Source of the DNA: Rusavskia elegans
Lineage: Eukaryota; Ascomycota; Lecanoromycetes; Teloschistales; Teloschistaceae
Length of the DNA: 64,000 nt
Direction of reading: 5' to 3'
Assembly: GCA_011316305.1 (NCBI GenBank)
Contig: SAUG01000047.1
Location: 62,001 to 126,000, forward strand
The notes under the pieces were generated by a model. The model did not search any database and was not told the DNA's origin. It saw only the letters and a program-made list of their open reading frames with translations. Each line of letters begins with the position of its first letter. The first letter of the stretch is position 1. Position numbers and translations under genes: made by a program. Below are positions 1 to 12,314 of the stretch, piece by piece.

Positions 1-1003
1 ATAATAATAGCTAGAAAGTAATTCTTTTTTTTATCTTTTTTAATTTATATAGATAGCTATATAATTAATAGATTTATTTTATAAATACTATAAAATATAT
101 AGACAGATATAATATAATATTAAAAACAATATCGCTAAAAAGGAAGTAATTATAAACGTTAAACGCGTTATATAGGTCTTAGAAATATAATTAGGACGCT
201 TGGAAACGAGGCTCGCCGTCTAGTCGTCAGAACGTCGCTAGCGTATCGGATCTCGATCCTTTCCCGTTTTTTCTTTTCTCTTATTACTAGACTATATCCC
301 AGCCTTTCTAGAATATAAGTTAGTTCTATAATATATCTTTCGTTTGATCTATTATTGTATACTGCTCTAGAAACATCTAGTTTTAACATTTATAAACTAT
401 TTTACTTTTTCTATTCTACTTTTAAAGTCTATAAAAAATAGAAAAGAATATTTATCTTTTTATATTACTATATTAAATTATCTAAAATCGATATAAAATC
501 GGAAATATCTATTCTTTTTAGAAATAAATATTATCCGGTTATTTTATTATAAGTTTAAAATAGCGTATATATTCTTTTTTAAAGTTATAATCGCTATATT
601 ATTATAATACTTTTAATTATTTATTATTTAATCTATAAATTAGTTTAGCTTTTAGTTTATCGTAGTCTATAATAATAATTTTATAATCTTTTTAAATATA
701 AATCGATAAAAGTAATTTTTCTTCCGGTTCCTTTAATACGTCCTGGAATTTTTAATTAATTATAGAATTTTATTCGAAATAACTAATTTCTTTTTAATCT
801 ATTATTTCTAGATAAAAATATTATAAATTTTTTTTATTTCGGCTAGTCTTTTAGATATTCTAAATAGATTGCTTTATATTTTTACCCGTATTATTATCTA
901 TTCGATTTTTAGATTCTATTTCGTAAATTAAAGGATTCCGAAATATACATTTTAATAAATTTTTATAATATCGAAAACTATTCTTTTTTTATTTCTATTA
1001 CTC
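1..1003 (-). mobile_element. RIP-degraded Gypsy pol relic, distal part of an element split by a later insertion
   Basis: Read on the minus strand, about 1003 down to 395 matches, block after block, the plus-strand pol relic at about 12560-13170, including the stretch leading into reverse transcriptase. The other part of the same copy is at 7307-7954; the chromovirus at 1004-7306 separates them. TA-rich composition with almost no CA or TG indicates RIP, and every frame is broken. Bases 1 to about 390 no longer align with the other copy and include a more GC-rich patch (about 190-270). The element continues beyond the left edge of the window. Homology was judged by eye. Confidence 0.75.
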
Positions 1004-1494
1004 TGTTATAAGCACAGGCGGCGTGTTTTCGGAAACGCGATAGTATTCAGTATAGCATTGGATTTTCTATTACGTTTCGACAGATATAGATATATAAGAC
1101 GGCTTTAGTATTAGTATTAAAAAATATCTTAGTAGTTTTAGTAAATAAATATTATAAATACCCTGATTCTAGTTATTTTAGTAAATAAATACTCTAAAGG
1201 TAGATTATTTTAGTTATTTCGGTAAATAAATATACTAAAAGAAAGTTAGTTTAGTTATTTAAATTAGTAAATAACTTAAATAATAGAGGATTTTATTATC
1301 TATATAGATTTCGGACTCGACGCTTTTATAGCTCGTATTTAATTTATTAGTTATCGCTATATATTACTCTAGTAATTAAACTAATTTATTTTTATATTAA
1401 TTTAAATAATTACTCGTTATACTTCCGTTTATAGATATACTAATAAATTTAATTAATTTTGGAAGATATCAGACCCTTCGGTAGCTTTATAATA
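1004..1494 (+). repeat. 5' LTR of the chromovirus
   Basis: A 491-bp direct repeat of 6816-7306. Differences between the copies are mostly C/T and G/A transitions, as RIP would leave. The start TGTTATA and end TATAATA are near-inverted. Confidence 0.88.
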
Positions 1495-1639
1495 CTTTAA
1501 ATACCTTTAGAATATCTGTCGCAGATCAATATTAAACCTCTATTCTAAATACTTTCAGCTCTATAGTAAATAAATCTAAATCTAAAAGAAAAGAAATCCA
1601 GATAAAAAATAAAAGTAGTAATAAAGAAGTCAGTATTCC

Positions 1640-4600
1640 TATTACTAGTTATCGCAACTATAGTATTAAAGTTAATAAACCCGATAAATACTATAGAGAT
1701 CGAAATAAACTAGAGGACTGGCTTATATAATTAGATATATACTTCGTATTCTATTCTATATCCGAAAAAAAAAGACCTTTTTCGCTATATCCTACCTTCG
1801 AAGACAAGCCTAATATTGGATAAAATCTCTCCTTCGTTAATATATAGACAACGATACGGACGAGAAACGTATCTTCGTATAGTTCGGAAAATTTAAAAAA
1901 TCTATTTATAATATTTTTAGAATTTTAAACGAAATCCTAACTACTGAACGCTTTATTTAATACCTTCAGCAGAAGAACGCAGCGTCTGACTATACCGTAC
2001 GATTCAAAGAATAGGCACCACTGACGGAGTGGAACGACGACAGCTCAACGCTACGCTGAGGAAACCTGAAAACTGGTAAGAGACTATCTTGGAAGACGAC
2101 GACAGCAGTTCTGAACTCTAGGAGACCAGTTTAGATAAAGAATTTATATTTATAGAAAATAAAAAAATACTATAAAAAGCTACGATAAGTAACGCTTCGC
2201 TATAAATATTAACGGAACTAACTAGAAAGATATCCGTCTCTAGACAGATATCCGTAATAGAGGACGTTTAATAAACGAGACTAAAAACCCTTTATCTAAA
2301 AGCCTATAATAAGGAAATAGTAAAAGAAAAATTTATAATAATCTATAAAAAATTTAAAGCCGTTTATTAAATATATATTAACGACGAGTACCTATAGAAC
2401 GACTAGTAGAACTAAAAAGTAATTAATATTATCGATATATTAGAGAAAAAACTTAGAAGTAACGCTTCTAAAAATAAAGTTATTCCTAAACCGACGCTAT
2501 AACGAATAAACGTAATAATAGAAGATTAATAAAAACTATTTAGTTAGACCGTTTACTATAATAATAATTATAAAGTCTATAAATCGGAAAAAAACGGAAC
2601 CGAGTAATATCTATTAAAACTACGCCGACGCGCTCCTATAAAATCTATTAAAATCGGAAGTTATAATATTTATAACTATTCCGAATATATTATATATAGT
2701 AGATAATAATACTAGAAGAAATAGCAGGAAAGAAATAAAACTTTTAATTATAAATTCTATAGATATATTTCGTAAGCAGATTACGAAATAAAGAAATACG
2801 AAAACGTAAATAACAATTCGAAAAAAAAATAGAATCTTATAGTAATAGATATACTATAAATATATAACTTTATAGCCCGGAAAAAGTAACTAAATTTAGC
2901 TAGCTATATATATATACTCGAGATTAAAATAATTATCGAAACCAATAATAGACTATAGAAGATTAAAATATTTATTAATTTAAGCGTAACCGGAAATTTT
3001 ATATTAGAGGATTTAGCTAAAAGGAAAGAATTCCTTTAAACTAAAAAAAAGATCTATATAATTTAATAGTTATTAATAGAAATAAGATGCCGAATTGAAA
3101 TAAAAGAGTTAAAGACGAAATAATACCGTTTTAAATAATAATTAATTAGTATTAAAAGAAATTTCAGTTCGATATCGTTCGGATAGCTAGCTACGAAATC
3201 GTATTTAAAATTCTTTAATTAAAAGATTATAATCCCGTAATAGACTAGAAGAAAAGAATATTTAGCTTTAAATAATATTTCTACGTAGGAAGTATCTAGC
3301 CTATATCGAGATAGCGATCTCGGATAGATAAGAAATTAAATACAAAACGCGAATTTATAGCTTCGAAGAAAGATAACTAAAAGTTATTTAGGCCCGATTT
3401 ATTAGATATCGATAAAAGTTAGTAAGATTAATAAAATAGAAATAGAAAGAAAAATTACGAACCTTTCGAGAATCCTATACTATCTAATATAAAGTAAAAG
3501 AAAAATCTTTTAGAAAAGATTTTAAATAAATATAAAAATTAGATAAACTTGTTTTAGAAAAAAGTAACTATAAAAATACTACCTAAATATTAACTATAGA
3601 ATTATAAAGTCAAATTTAAACCAGATAAATAACCTACGTTTAGATCTATCTATCTATTATTCGCTACAGAGCTAGAAAATACTCCGCGAAAATCTAGACG
3701 AAAATATAAAAAAGGGATTTATTAAAAAATCTTAATTATCGATAGGATACTCGATCTTTTTTATATTTAAAAAGGACGGAATATTCCGCCTATATATCGA
3801 TTACCGGAAGCTGAACGATATTACGGTTAAAAACCGATATCTACTATTAAATATTAGCGAGTTTTAAAATAGATTCTCTAGAATATAATACTTTATAAAA
3901 CTCGACCTTCGAAGAATATATAATTTTATACGAATAAAAGTTGAAAAAAAATAAAAAACAGCTTTCCGTATATAGTACGATTATTATAAATATATAGTAA
4001 TACTATTTAGATTTATAAACGTTCCGGTAATCTATTAGAATATAATAAATAATATATTTAAAAAATATCTGGATATATTTATTATCGCCTACCTCGATAA
4101 TATTCTGGTTTATTCTAAAATATTCGAAGAATATAAATAATACGTCAGCAAGGTTCTAGAATACCTAAAGGGAAAAGATTTATATTTTAAACTAGAAAAG
4201 TATAAATTTTATAAAAAAGAAATCGACTTTCTAGAATTTATTATAGAGCGAAACGGGCTATATATCGATTTTAATAAATTAAAAGCTATTATAGAATAGG
4301 AGACGCTAGTAAATATTAAGGAAGTCTAGAGTTTCTTCGAATTTATAAACTATAATCGAAAGTTTATAAAAAACTATTTTAAAAAAACTTTTATTCTAAT
4401 AATTTTAATAAAAGATACTACCGAATAGTATTAGAAAAAGGAGGAACGATAAATATTCGAAGATTTTAAAAAAGAATATATAAAGGATCCAGTACTTAAA
4501 ATATTCGATTTAAAGAAACTATTATAAATAAAAATAAATTCGTTAGATCTGGCTATAGATATATACTTTCTATAATAATACGATAGTAAATAGTACCCGG

Positions 4601-6290
4601 TAGTATAAATATTACGAAAATTATCGCTAGCGGAATAAAACTACGATATCTATAATAAGGAACTATTAGCTATAGTAGCTGTACTAGAATAATAGAGAGT
4701 ATACGCCGAAGGATTATTAGAATTAACGATCTTTATAGACTATAAGAATCTTCTATACTTTATAATAATAAAGTAATTTAATAGAGGACAAATACGATAG
4801 TCTGAACTCTTCGGTTAATATAAATTTAAGATATACTATACCCTAGATAAAGAAAATAGAAAAATAGACGTTCTAAATCGAAGAAGTAATTATATAAAAA
4901 TAAAGGAAATTTTTAACGATAATATCCTTGGAATTATTAAGGATAGATTACTATTAGTAAATTAGTATAAACTAAATATAACGCTGTATCTATTTAGAAA
5001 CGACTAGAAATAGTTTCCTATCGAAAAAGGAAAACTATAAATACTAGACGACAAAATCGATAAATATATTAAAAAATACTACGATAGAATACTATAAAGA
5101 TATCTAGGCGTAATAAAAATAATATAACTTTTATAATAATATTACTAGTTTTCTAATATAAAATAACGTATCGAAATATATATTAAAAGATATTTTAGTT
5201 ATTAGTAAAATAAATATAATATATATACTCGTTATAAAAAGATTTAGTATTAGAAACTATCGGATTTACTATAGAAGGAAGTTATATTAGACTTTATTAT
5301 TAAGTTTCTAAAATCGAAAGACCCGATAATAAATATAGAATACGATTTAATATTAAATATTATAAATAGATTTACGAAGTATATCTATATAATCCTATTA
5401 CGAAAGAATTTTATAGTAGAATAACTCGGATTTATTATTCTTAGTCGATTATTTCGATATTACGGACTGCCAGAAGTATTAATAAGTAATAGAAATAAGC
5501 TTTTTACTTCGAACTATTAGAAACCTTTATTCCTTTACTTAGTATTAAACTAAAAATCTTAACAGCTTTCTACCCGATAATAGATAGATAGATAGAACGT
5601 ACTAACTAAACGTTTAAATAATATCTAAAGTATTATATTAACGATATTTAGAATAATTAGATTTTACTTTTACTAATAGTATATTTAGTATTTAAAATAA
5701 GAGAATCTAGTATAATAAAAGAAATACCGTTCTATACCGATAATAAAAGAAATTCGAATCTATTTAAATAACTACTACTATATAAATTAGCGGAATTAAT
5801 AATCTAAAAAGTCGAAATTTAGAAAAAAATCTACAAAAATATTATTAAAATATTAAAATATTCGGGTAACTACTAAAATAAAAAACGAAAAATAGTATTT
5901 TAATTAAAGAAAAGGAATAAAGTATACCTTTTTATAAAAAATCTGAAAATAAAAAATCTAAGTAAGAAATTTAACTATATTAAAATCGGACTATTTTTAA
6001 TTAAATAGATTAAAAGACTTTAGAATTTCGAATTTAATCTATTTAAAGACGTTAAAGTATACCCGGTATTCTATATATCTTTTCTAGAACCAGCCGATTC
6101 CGAAACGCTAGTATAATAGATATTTAACTTCGAAATATAGAAGGAAAATATCTTTATAGTCGAGAAAATCCTATAATAGAAAGGTCAGAATTATCTAATT
6201 AAATAAAAAGATTATATTACCTCGAAAAAGATTTAGAAATTTAAAAAATATTTAGTAAACTACTAGAAGACTCTGTAATAGTTCTATTAA
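1640..6290 (+). pseudogene. gag-pol of the chromovirus, broken by RIP nonsense mutations
   Basis: Recognisable fragments in order: a gag segment near 1700-1760 (reads DRNKLEDWLI then stop, then LDIYF); a second gag stretch near 1970-2090; a degraded aspartic-protease site near 2971-3010 (NLSVTGNFI where DSGATGNFI is expected); reverse transcriptase with a YIDYRKLND motif at about 3789-3826 and a mutated YLDD box (AYLDNILVYS) near 4089-4115; integrase near 5280-5600 (LDFI..KFLKSKDPI, then a degraded SDRD motif); an HPVFHIS-like segment near 6060; and a chromodomain-like tail near 6155-6280. Many CAA/CAG codons have become TAA/TAG. No product can be made. The order and the chromodomain place it with chromoviruses. 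Confidence 0.85.
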
Positions 6291-6815
6291 AAGAAATTAA
6301 AGAAGTTATTAACTAGCTAAAATCGCTAGGCAGGATAATCTGCTCGGAAGCTATATTAATAAAGAAATTAAAATCTATAAAAGAAAACGGATCCGTACTA
6401 TCTTTATATTCTAACTTTTCGATATTTTATAGCTCCCTGTTAACTATAATATACTACTCTTCTTTAATATAGTCTAACTAACGAAGTAAATATTATTACT
6501 TCGTATACGCTTTATATAATTCTTTTTTTAACTTTTTATATTTTTTTTTAAAACGACGCTAACGCGTAGTATCTAATAAAGTAAAATTATAGAAATAGAT
6601 TTACTCTATATAAATAATATACTTCTCGGAATCTTTACCGATATAATAGAATTTCTTTATTTAAAAATAATTCTGATAAGAATATATAGCTAATATACTA
6701 ATATCTAATAATAAAACTTTTTTATAATAATCTTCAGTTAATAACCTTTTCCTTTTATCTATAAGAAAGAAGAGACGATAGTTTTTCGAAACGAAAATCT
6801 AAAGAAAAGACCTAA

Positions 6816-7306
6816 TATTATAAATATAGGCGGTATATTTTCGTAAACGCGGTAGTATTTAGTATAGTATTGAATTTCCTATTACGCTTCGATAGATATA
6901 GATATATAGGACGGCTTTAATATTAATACTAAGAAATATCTTAGTAGTTTTAGTAAATAAATACTATAAATACTCTAATCTTAGTTATTTTAGTAAATAA
7001 ATATTCTAAAAATAGATTATTTTAGTTATCTCGGTAAATAAATATATTAAGATAAAGCTGGTTTAGTTATTTTAGTTAATAAATAACCTAAATAATTGAA
7101 GATTTTATTATCTATATAGATTTCGAATTTGACGCTTTTATAGCTCGTATTTAATTTATTAGTTATCGCTATATATTACTCTAGTAATTAAACTGACTTG
7201 TTTTTATATTAACTTGAATAATTACCCGTTATATCTCCGTTTATAGATATATCAATAAGTCCAACCAATTTTTAGAGATACCAAACCTTTCGGTAGCTCT
7301 ATAATA
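6816..7306 (+). repeat. 3' LTR of the chromovirus
   Basis: A 491-bp copy of the 5' LTR at 1004-1494, preceded by a purine-rich tract. Its start has decayed from TGTTATA to TATTATA by one RIP-type change. Confidence 0.88.
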
Positions 7307-7954
7307 AATTCCGTAACTAAAATAATTTGATTTATTATTTAATTATAGTAGTATCTATAATATAACTATATTCTATAAAATATAATTCCGTTTTTTTAAT
7401 TAAAAAAACGTTAAATCGTTTTATATATTTTTTTAATAAAATATTTCTAGTAGTTTCTAAATCGACTAGTATTTCTATAGATTATTTAAATAATATTAGT
7501 TAAATAAAAATTCGATTTTTATCTATTTTCCGGAGTTATTAAAATATATGATTTCTATATATTAGAAAACGTTACGTTCGAATCTAGCTATAGCTATAGA
7601 CGTAGTCCGAACTATTAAATAGTAAAAGAATTCCAGCGTAGATTATCGAAACTAGTTCTATATAACTATAAAAATAAGATTTTAATATTACGAGGTATTT
7701 TTATTACGTAGTTAATTATAAAAGAGAAACGGGATAGTATTTCGTAATTATATTAACGACTAACGAAAGAAGCTATTTAATAGAAATAAAAAGCAATATA
7801 TATAAATAAAAATAGCCGCTATAATTAAAGATAGCCGTAGATATTTAGTACCGACTTATAAAAGCGGCTTTTATAGCTAGCGCGGCCCTGCGTTAATTAG
7901 TTTTTCGCTTAACTAATCCAACGCCGGTATTTCTATATAGTTATAGACGTAATA
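7307..7954 (-). mobile_element. LTR-proximal part of the split minus-strand Gypsy relic (pol-only derivative, copy 1)
   Basis: On the minus strand this begins with a 410-bp LTR (7954 to 7545) that aligns with the LTRs at 8321, 11272 and 11912. It continues into internal sequence (7544 to 7307) that matches 12315-12540 of the plus-strand copy. The LTR-to-internal junction is the same in both copies. The internal part stops abruptly at 7307, where the chromovirus was inserted, and resumes at 1003. Confidence 0.8.
7545..7954 (-). repeat. LTR (410-bp family), minus orientation
   Basis: The reverse complement starts TATTACGTC and ends GAAATCATATA. It shares long blocks with the other three family members, for example the block around AATTC.TTTACTATTTA.TAG.TCGGA and the terminal TTCGAACGTAACG segment. 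Confidence 0.8.
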
Positions 7955-8315
7955 AAAATACTTTCTATTTTAAAAGATACTTCTAATAATTTTTAAAAGC
8001 TTTGATAATTATAATATATAGGAGTTATAGTAGCTATATCGAAGCTTTTCTAGCAGGTAGACTAATATTTCTATAATAATTCCAATCTAATAATTATATA
8101 TATTTTCCAAGTTCTTTTTCGATAACTATAACGTAATCGACGGCGGCAGCGAGTCTATAAACTAATAAAACTGCGTAGAAAACTGCTAACGAGATAGTTT
8201 CGGAGATAAAAAAGCAGATTTAGTAGAAAAAACAAAGACTACGGAATTCGATATAAAGTTAGTAACGGAAACGTTTACTCCGTTTAATTTACTAATACCT
8301 GATTGGTTGACTTTT
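7955..8315. other. TA-rich interval between two retroelements
   Basis: Unassigned sequence that predates the insertion at 8321. It contains a short GC-rich patch (about 8147-8160, cgacggcggcagcgag) and a less mutated end (about 8270-8320) that still has some TG dinucleotides. It continues, after removal of the inserted element, at 11687. No coding or RNA signal was recognised. Confidence 0.5.
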
Positions 8316-8320
8316 ACTAC

Positions 8321-8729
8321 TGTTACGTCCACGACTCCACAGAGATACTCTGAAAGATTGATTAAATAAGCGAGTCTAATTATCTATAGCCGCCCGTAGC
8401 CGCTATAGCCGCTCCTCTAAATAGAACTTTTAGTAGACGGCTATCTATCGGCTACTACGACTACTTTTAATATATATATCGTTTATTATTCCTATAGATA
8501 GTTTCTTTTATTAGTCGTTAATATAAATATTAAATATATTATTACTATTCTCTTTTTAAATATTCTATAATAAAGATATCTTATAATATCGTAACCGTAT
8601 TCTTACGGCTATATAGAATTAGTTACGATAATCTATACTAGAATTCCTTTACTATTTAGTAGCTCGGACTACGCCTACGGCTATAGCTAGGCTCGAACGT
8701 AACGCCTTCTAATATATAGAGACGTTATA
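8321..8729 (+). repeat. 5' LTR of the gag-only element
   Basis: A 409-bp direct repeat of 11272-11681, immediately preceded by ACTAC. It begins TGTTACGTCC. Confidence 0.85.
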
Positions 8730-8839
8730 CTTTAATAATTTACTATATCGATCTTATTATCTCGCCCTATAAATCGAAGCGATACTATTAAAACGGCAAC
8801 GTCTAATATCTATAAAAGAAATAGAAAATCTTTAAAATT

Positions 8840-9600
8840 TTAGTTTAATTAGATAAATATCTACTTCGTATTATATATAAACCAGTTTCCTAATAAAGCG
8901 ATTAAAATTCTATTTATAATATTATATCTAGGAAAGATAGCCTTTAATTAGATATAGTCTCGTATAAAAGACTATTTTAATAATCCGGAAAACTAAAGAG
9001 AAAATAAAATATTATAAATCTTTTATATTTTCGGCAATCTAATTATAGCTATAAAAGAATCCTTCGGAAATAATAATAAAAATAGAGTAATAAAAAGAAA
9101 ACTAATAGTTCTAAAATAGTAGAAGTCGGTAGCTATTTCTACTATTTAGTTTAGAATATTAGCTTATAAAATAGACTAGAAAGATTTAGTTCTAAAAGTT
9201 TACTTCTATAAAGAACTCTATATAAAAATTAAGAAAACTATAGTAGTAATTAAAGAATTAGACTCGCTAGTATCTTTTATCGAACTAGCGACTAGGATTA
9301 ATACTAGATAGTACGAAATATATCTAGATAAATAGACATTTAGTAAAACAGGACCTATTAAAAGATAGTTTAAAAGAAATCTAATAGAGTTTAATACTAC
9401 CGAATCTAAAAGATTATAGACTAAAACTTATTATTTATATAGAAAAACGGGATACCTAAAAAGAAATTATCTAACTAAAAAGATAAAAGAAGTAACCGAA
9501 TACTAGTTCGAGATAATAGAGAAATTATCTAAAAGAAAAACTAGAAAATATATAATAGAAAGCTAGATAACTTGCTATAATAATTATTATCTAATCTATC
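8840..9600 (+). pseudogene. gag relic with zinc-knuckle, Ty3/Gypsy type
   Basis: Translation through RIP stops gives a gag-like core near 8860-9060 (INIYFVLYINQFPNKAIKIL, later NNPEN and IFGNLIIAI). This resembles Ty3/Gypsy capsid, where a Gln-rich membrane-distal region is followed by a GNxxxA.. segment. At 9429-9470 the pattern YYLYRKTGYLKRNY is a CCHC zinc knuckle (CxxCxxxGHxxxxC) in which Cys and His codons became Tyr (TGT/CAT to TAT). No intact frame remains. Confidence 0.7.
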
Positions 9601-11271
9601 TATCGGATAAAAAAGGATTAGAATAGTATCCTATAGATTTAAAGAAAGTAAAAAAAGTAAAGAGACTATTAATAGAATTTAAACTATATAAAATCGAAAA
9701 ATCTTTTACTACTACGTTTAAAATTAAAATCGGAAGTTATTAAACGATAACTTTTATAAATAAAGAAAAAGAAAATAAGATTATAAAAAGATTATATAAT
9801 TAGATTATAGGATATCTCTAAAAATATATTAAAAAAGATAATAGAATTATAGATATCGAAAATAAAATATAGACTAATCGGAACGATAAATTATATAATT
9901 ATTAATAGTTTAAAATAATATATTATCTTCGGAAATAAATAGAAGAAATTAATTTTAAATATATCGGTAGAAGAAAATACGGTCGATAGAAAAATAGAGA
10001 TATAAATAATATACCTTTTCGTTTATATAAATCTTCTATATAAAGAACTAGACGTCGTATTAACTATAGATTATAAATAAATCAGAGATCTGGATATAAA
10101 ATTTAAAAAAAGTAGCGAAATATAGGAAATAAAAATTTAAAAGAAATACTATTATCTTCTCTAGTAACTAGTATTAAAATACGATAAAAATTAAAAAATA
10201 ATTTAATAGTTATAGATAGATTATATTAAAAAAATATATAATAATATAGTTAAAGCTATAGAAAAAATCGAATACGAATTAAATTAAATATAAAACGAAA
10301 ATATAAATAGAATACTAGATTCTATATTAAACGTTTAATTAAAAAACGAAGACTTTAATTAATACTTATCTTTATTATTATAGGATAAAATAGTAGCTAA
10401 AGAATAAAAATTAGTACAGATTTTAAAAGATCCGGAAGTAATTTATAATATAAATATATAAGTCGGAACTCTAAAAAGGATAGCGGTAAAAAAGCCTTTT
10501 ATTAAATCTTTTTTAGGACCCCGCAGTTTCTAAAGGCTAGAAGAAGTCGAAATCTTTTAGAAAATAATCTAAGTTATCCGAAACGAATCTAGATATTAAT
10601 TTAACGGAAGTTCCTTACGCGGGTAATATAAAACTAATAGAGGAGTAAAACGTTATAGAATTATTAAATTTATTAAAACGAGATAAAACGCGTTATTTCT
10701 AAATAATAAAATTACTTTTACGCTTGTCTAAAACGCGATAATAAATAATAAAGTACTTTTACTTTCTAAAGAGCCGGCAAAGGTCCGACTCCTAAATAAA
10801 ATACTAATTACGAATTTTCTTTTTAGAATCTAGAAAAGACTCGATATAATAACGGGTTTCGAAATATATATTAAAAACGCTAGTAATATTAGAACGAAGC
10901 TTATTTTTTTTATCTTTAAAACGTTTTCCTAAAAAACGGTTAATAGAAAAAAGGATAAAAAGAAAGAATATAATAATATAAATAACGTCGAAAATTAGAA
11001 GATTATAGAAATCTTTAAACACGCGTATATTTACCGTAAATATTACTACTAACTTCGACTTTATATTCTTTTAAAGGATCTCGAGCGTATAGAAAATAAA
11101 AGAAAGGTATTATAATACCTCTTAACTAAATATAGCGAAAAGACTTTAATCGGTTTTCTCTTCGAAAATATATAATAGAGGTATTAATAGAAAAAAAAAA
11201 AGAAAGAAATCGATCTTTTTATATCCTATAGAAGAATTCAGGTTAGATAAAAAGCGATATAAAAGAGGCCG

Positions 11272-11681
11272 TATTACGTCTACGACTCTATAGAAGTATT
11301 TAGAGAAAATTAGCTAAATAAACGAGTCTAATTATCTATAGCCGCCTATAGCCGCTCTAGCCGCTTTTCTAGATAGAGCTTTTAGTAGACGGCTATCTAT
11401 CGGCTACTACAGCTACCTTTAATATATATATCGTTTATTATTTCTATAGATAGCTTCTCTCGTTAGTTATTAATATAATTATTAAATACGTTACTATTAT
11501 TCTCTTTTTAATTATCTTATAACGAAGATACTTTATAATATCGTAACCGTACCTTTATAGCTATATAGGATTAGTTACGATAATCTATATTAGAACTCCT
11601 TTACTATTTAGTAGCTCGAACTACGTCTACGGCTGTAGCTAGGCTCGAGCGTAACGCCTTCTGATATACAGGGACGTTACA
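11272..11681 (+). repeat. 3' LTR of the gag-only element
   Basis: A 410-bp copy of 8321-8729, immediately followed by the target duplication ACTAC at 11682-11686. Confidence 0.85.
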
Positions 11682-11686
11682 ACTAC

Positions 11687-11911
11687 GTTCGATAAAAGCT
11701 AAATTAAAACTTTTCGATCGAACTTTCTAACTGGCTGGTTTGATTTTGAATAAAGCTATATAGAGTTAAATTTGTTAAACAGCTGGAAAATCGCTATATA
11801 GGCGCGTTTGTAAAGTAATAGATAGATAAATAGAGACTTCTCGTATTAAACAGTAGTTTTCGTAGAAGTAAAAGATATTAGAGCAGAGATTTTTCGATAA
11901 TATAAAGGGAT
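11687..11911. other. Short interval between retroelements
   Basis: Less depleted in TG than its surroundings (for example aactggctggtttgattttg near 11733). It is the continuation of the pre-insertion sequence that ends at 8315. Nothing else was recognised in it. Confidence 0.45.
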
Positions 11912-12314
11912 TGTTACGTCCATGACTTCATAGGAGTATTCACGTTTATTAATCAGATAAACGGACCAATGGCTTAGTCCAGTTAGAGCCGCTAGGGTCG
12001 TAGGGCCGCCTCTATTTAGCAGGTCGGCCCTATCGGATATATCGGCCCCTTTACTATATATATCGCTCTTTATTCCTATTAGATAGCTTTTTTCGTTAGT
12101 CGTTAATATAATTATTAAATATATCTAGTTATTCTTTTTTTAATTACCTCCGTAATTAAGATATTTTATAATTTTATAACCGTACCTTTACGGCTATATA
12201 GGATTAGTAATAATAATTTATACTTGAATTCTTTTACTATTTAATAGCTCGGATTATATCTACGGCTATAGCTAGATTCGAACGTAACGCCTTCTAATAT
12301 ATAGAGATATTATA
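11912..12314 (+). repeat. LTR (410-bp family), at the head of the plus-strand pol relic
   Basis: Starts TGTTACGTCC and ends GATATTATA; about 403 bp. It aligns along its length with the LTRs at 8321 and 11272, with more GC retained near 11960-12050. It joins directly to pol-type sequence at 12315. No matching second LTR was found before the compositional boundary at about 15265. Confidence 0.8.

Larger units (their letters stand above)
1004..7306 (+). mobile_element. Complete Ty3/Gypsy chromovirus-type LTR retrotransposon, inactivated by RIP
   Basis: Two direct repeats of equal length (491 bp) bound the element. They start TGTTATA/TATTATA and end TATAATA, so the ends form a short inverted repeat as expected for LTRs. 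Between them lie, in Ty3/Gypsy order, gag, protease, reverse transcriptase, RNase H, integrase and a C-terminal chromodomain, all on the plus strand and all full of TAA/TAG codons where CAA/CAG would be expected. A purine-rich tract just before the 3' LTR (about 6801-6810) may be the polypurine tract. The flanks tactc and aattc are only a partial target duplication, plausibly eroded. The insertion splits a minus-strand relic of another family. Confidence 0.9.
8316..11686 (+). mobile_element. Gag-only LTR retrotransposon with perfect target duplication
   Basis: The element runs from 8321 to 11681, flanked by the 5-bp duplication ACTAC (8316-8320 and 11682-11686). LTRs are 8321-8729 and 11272-11681, about 410 bp each, starting TGTTACGTCC/TATTACGTC and ending GACGTTATA/GACGTTACA. 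A possible polypurine tract (aaaagaggccg) precedes the 3' LTR. The internal 2.5 kb carries a Ty3-type gag relic and zinc-knuckle relic, but no reverse transcriptase, RNase H or integrase segment could be found. It is therefore either a non-autonomous derivative or a deletion copy. RIP is extensive. Confidence 0.88.

Noticed and set aside
10804..11022. A 72-codon open frame on the minus strand inside the gag-only element
   Set aside because: Composition is that of RIP-mutated DNA (Ile, Tyr, Phe, Asn, Lys only); chance frame, and it starts with no plausible gene context.
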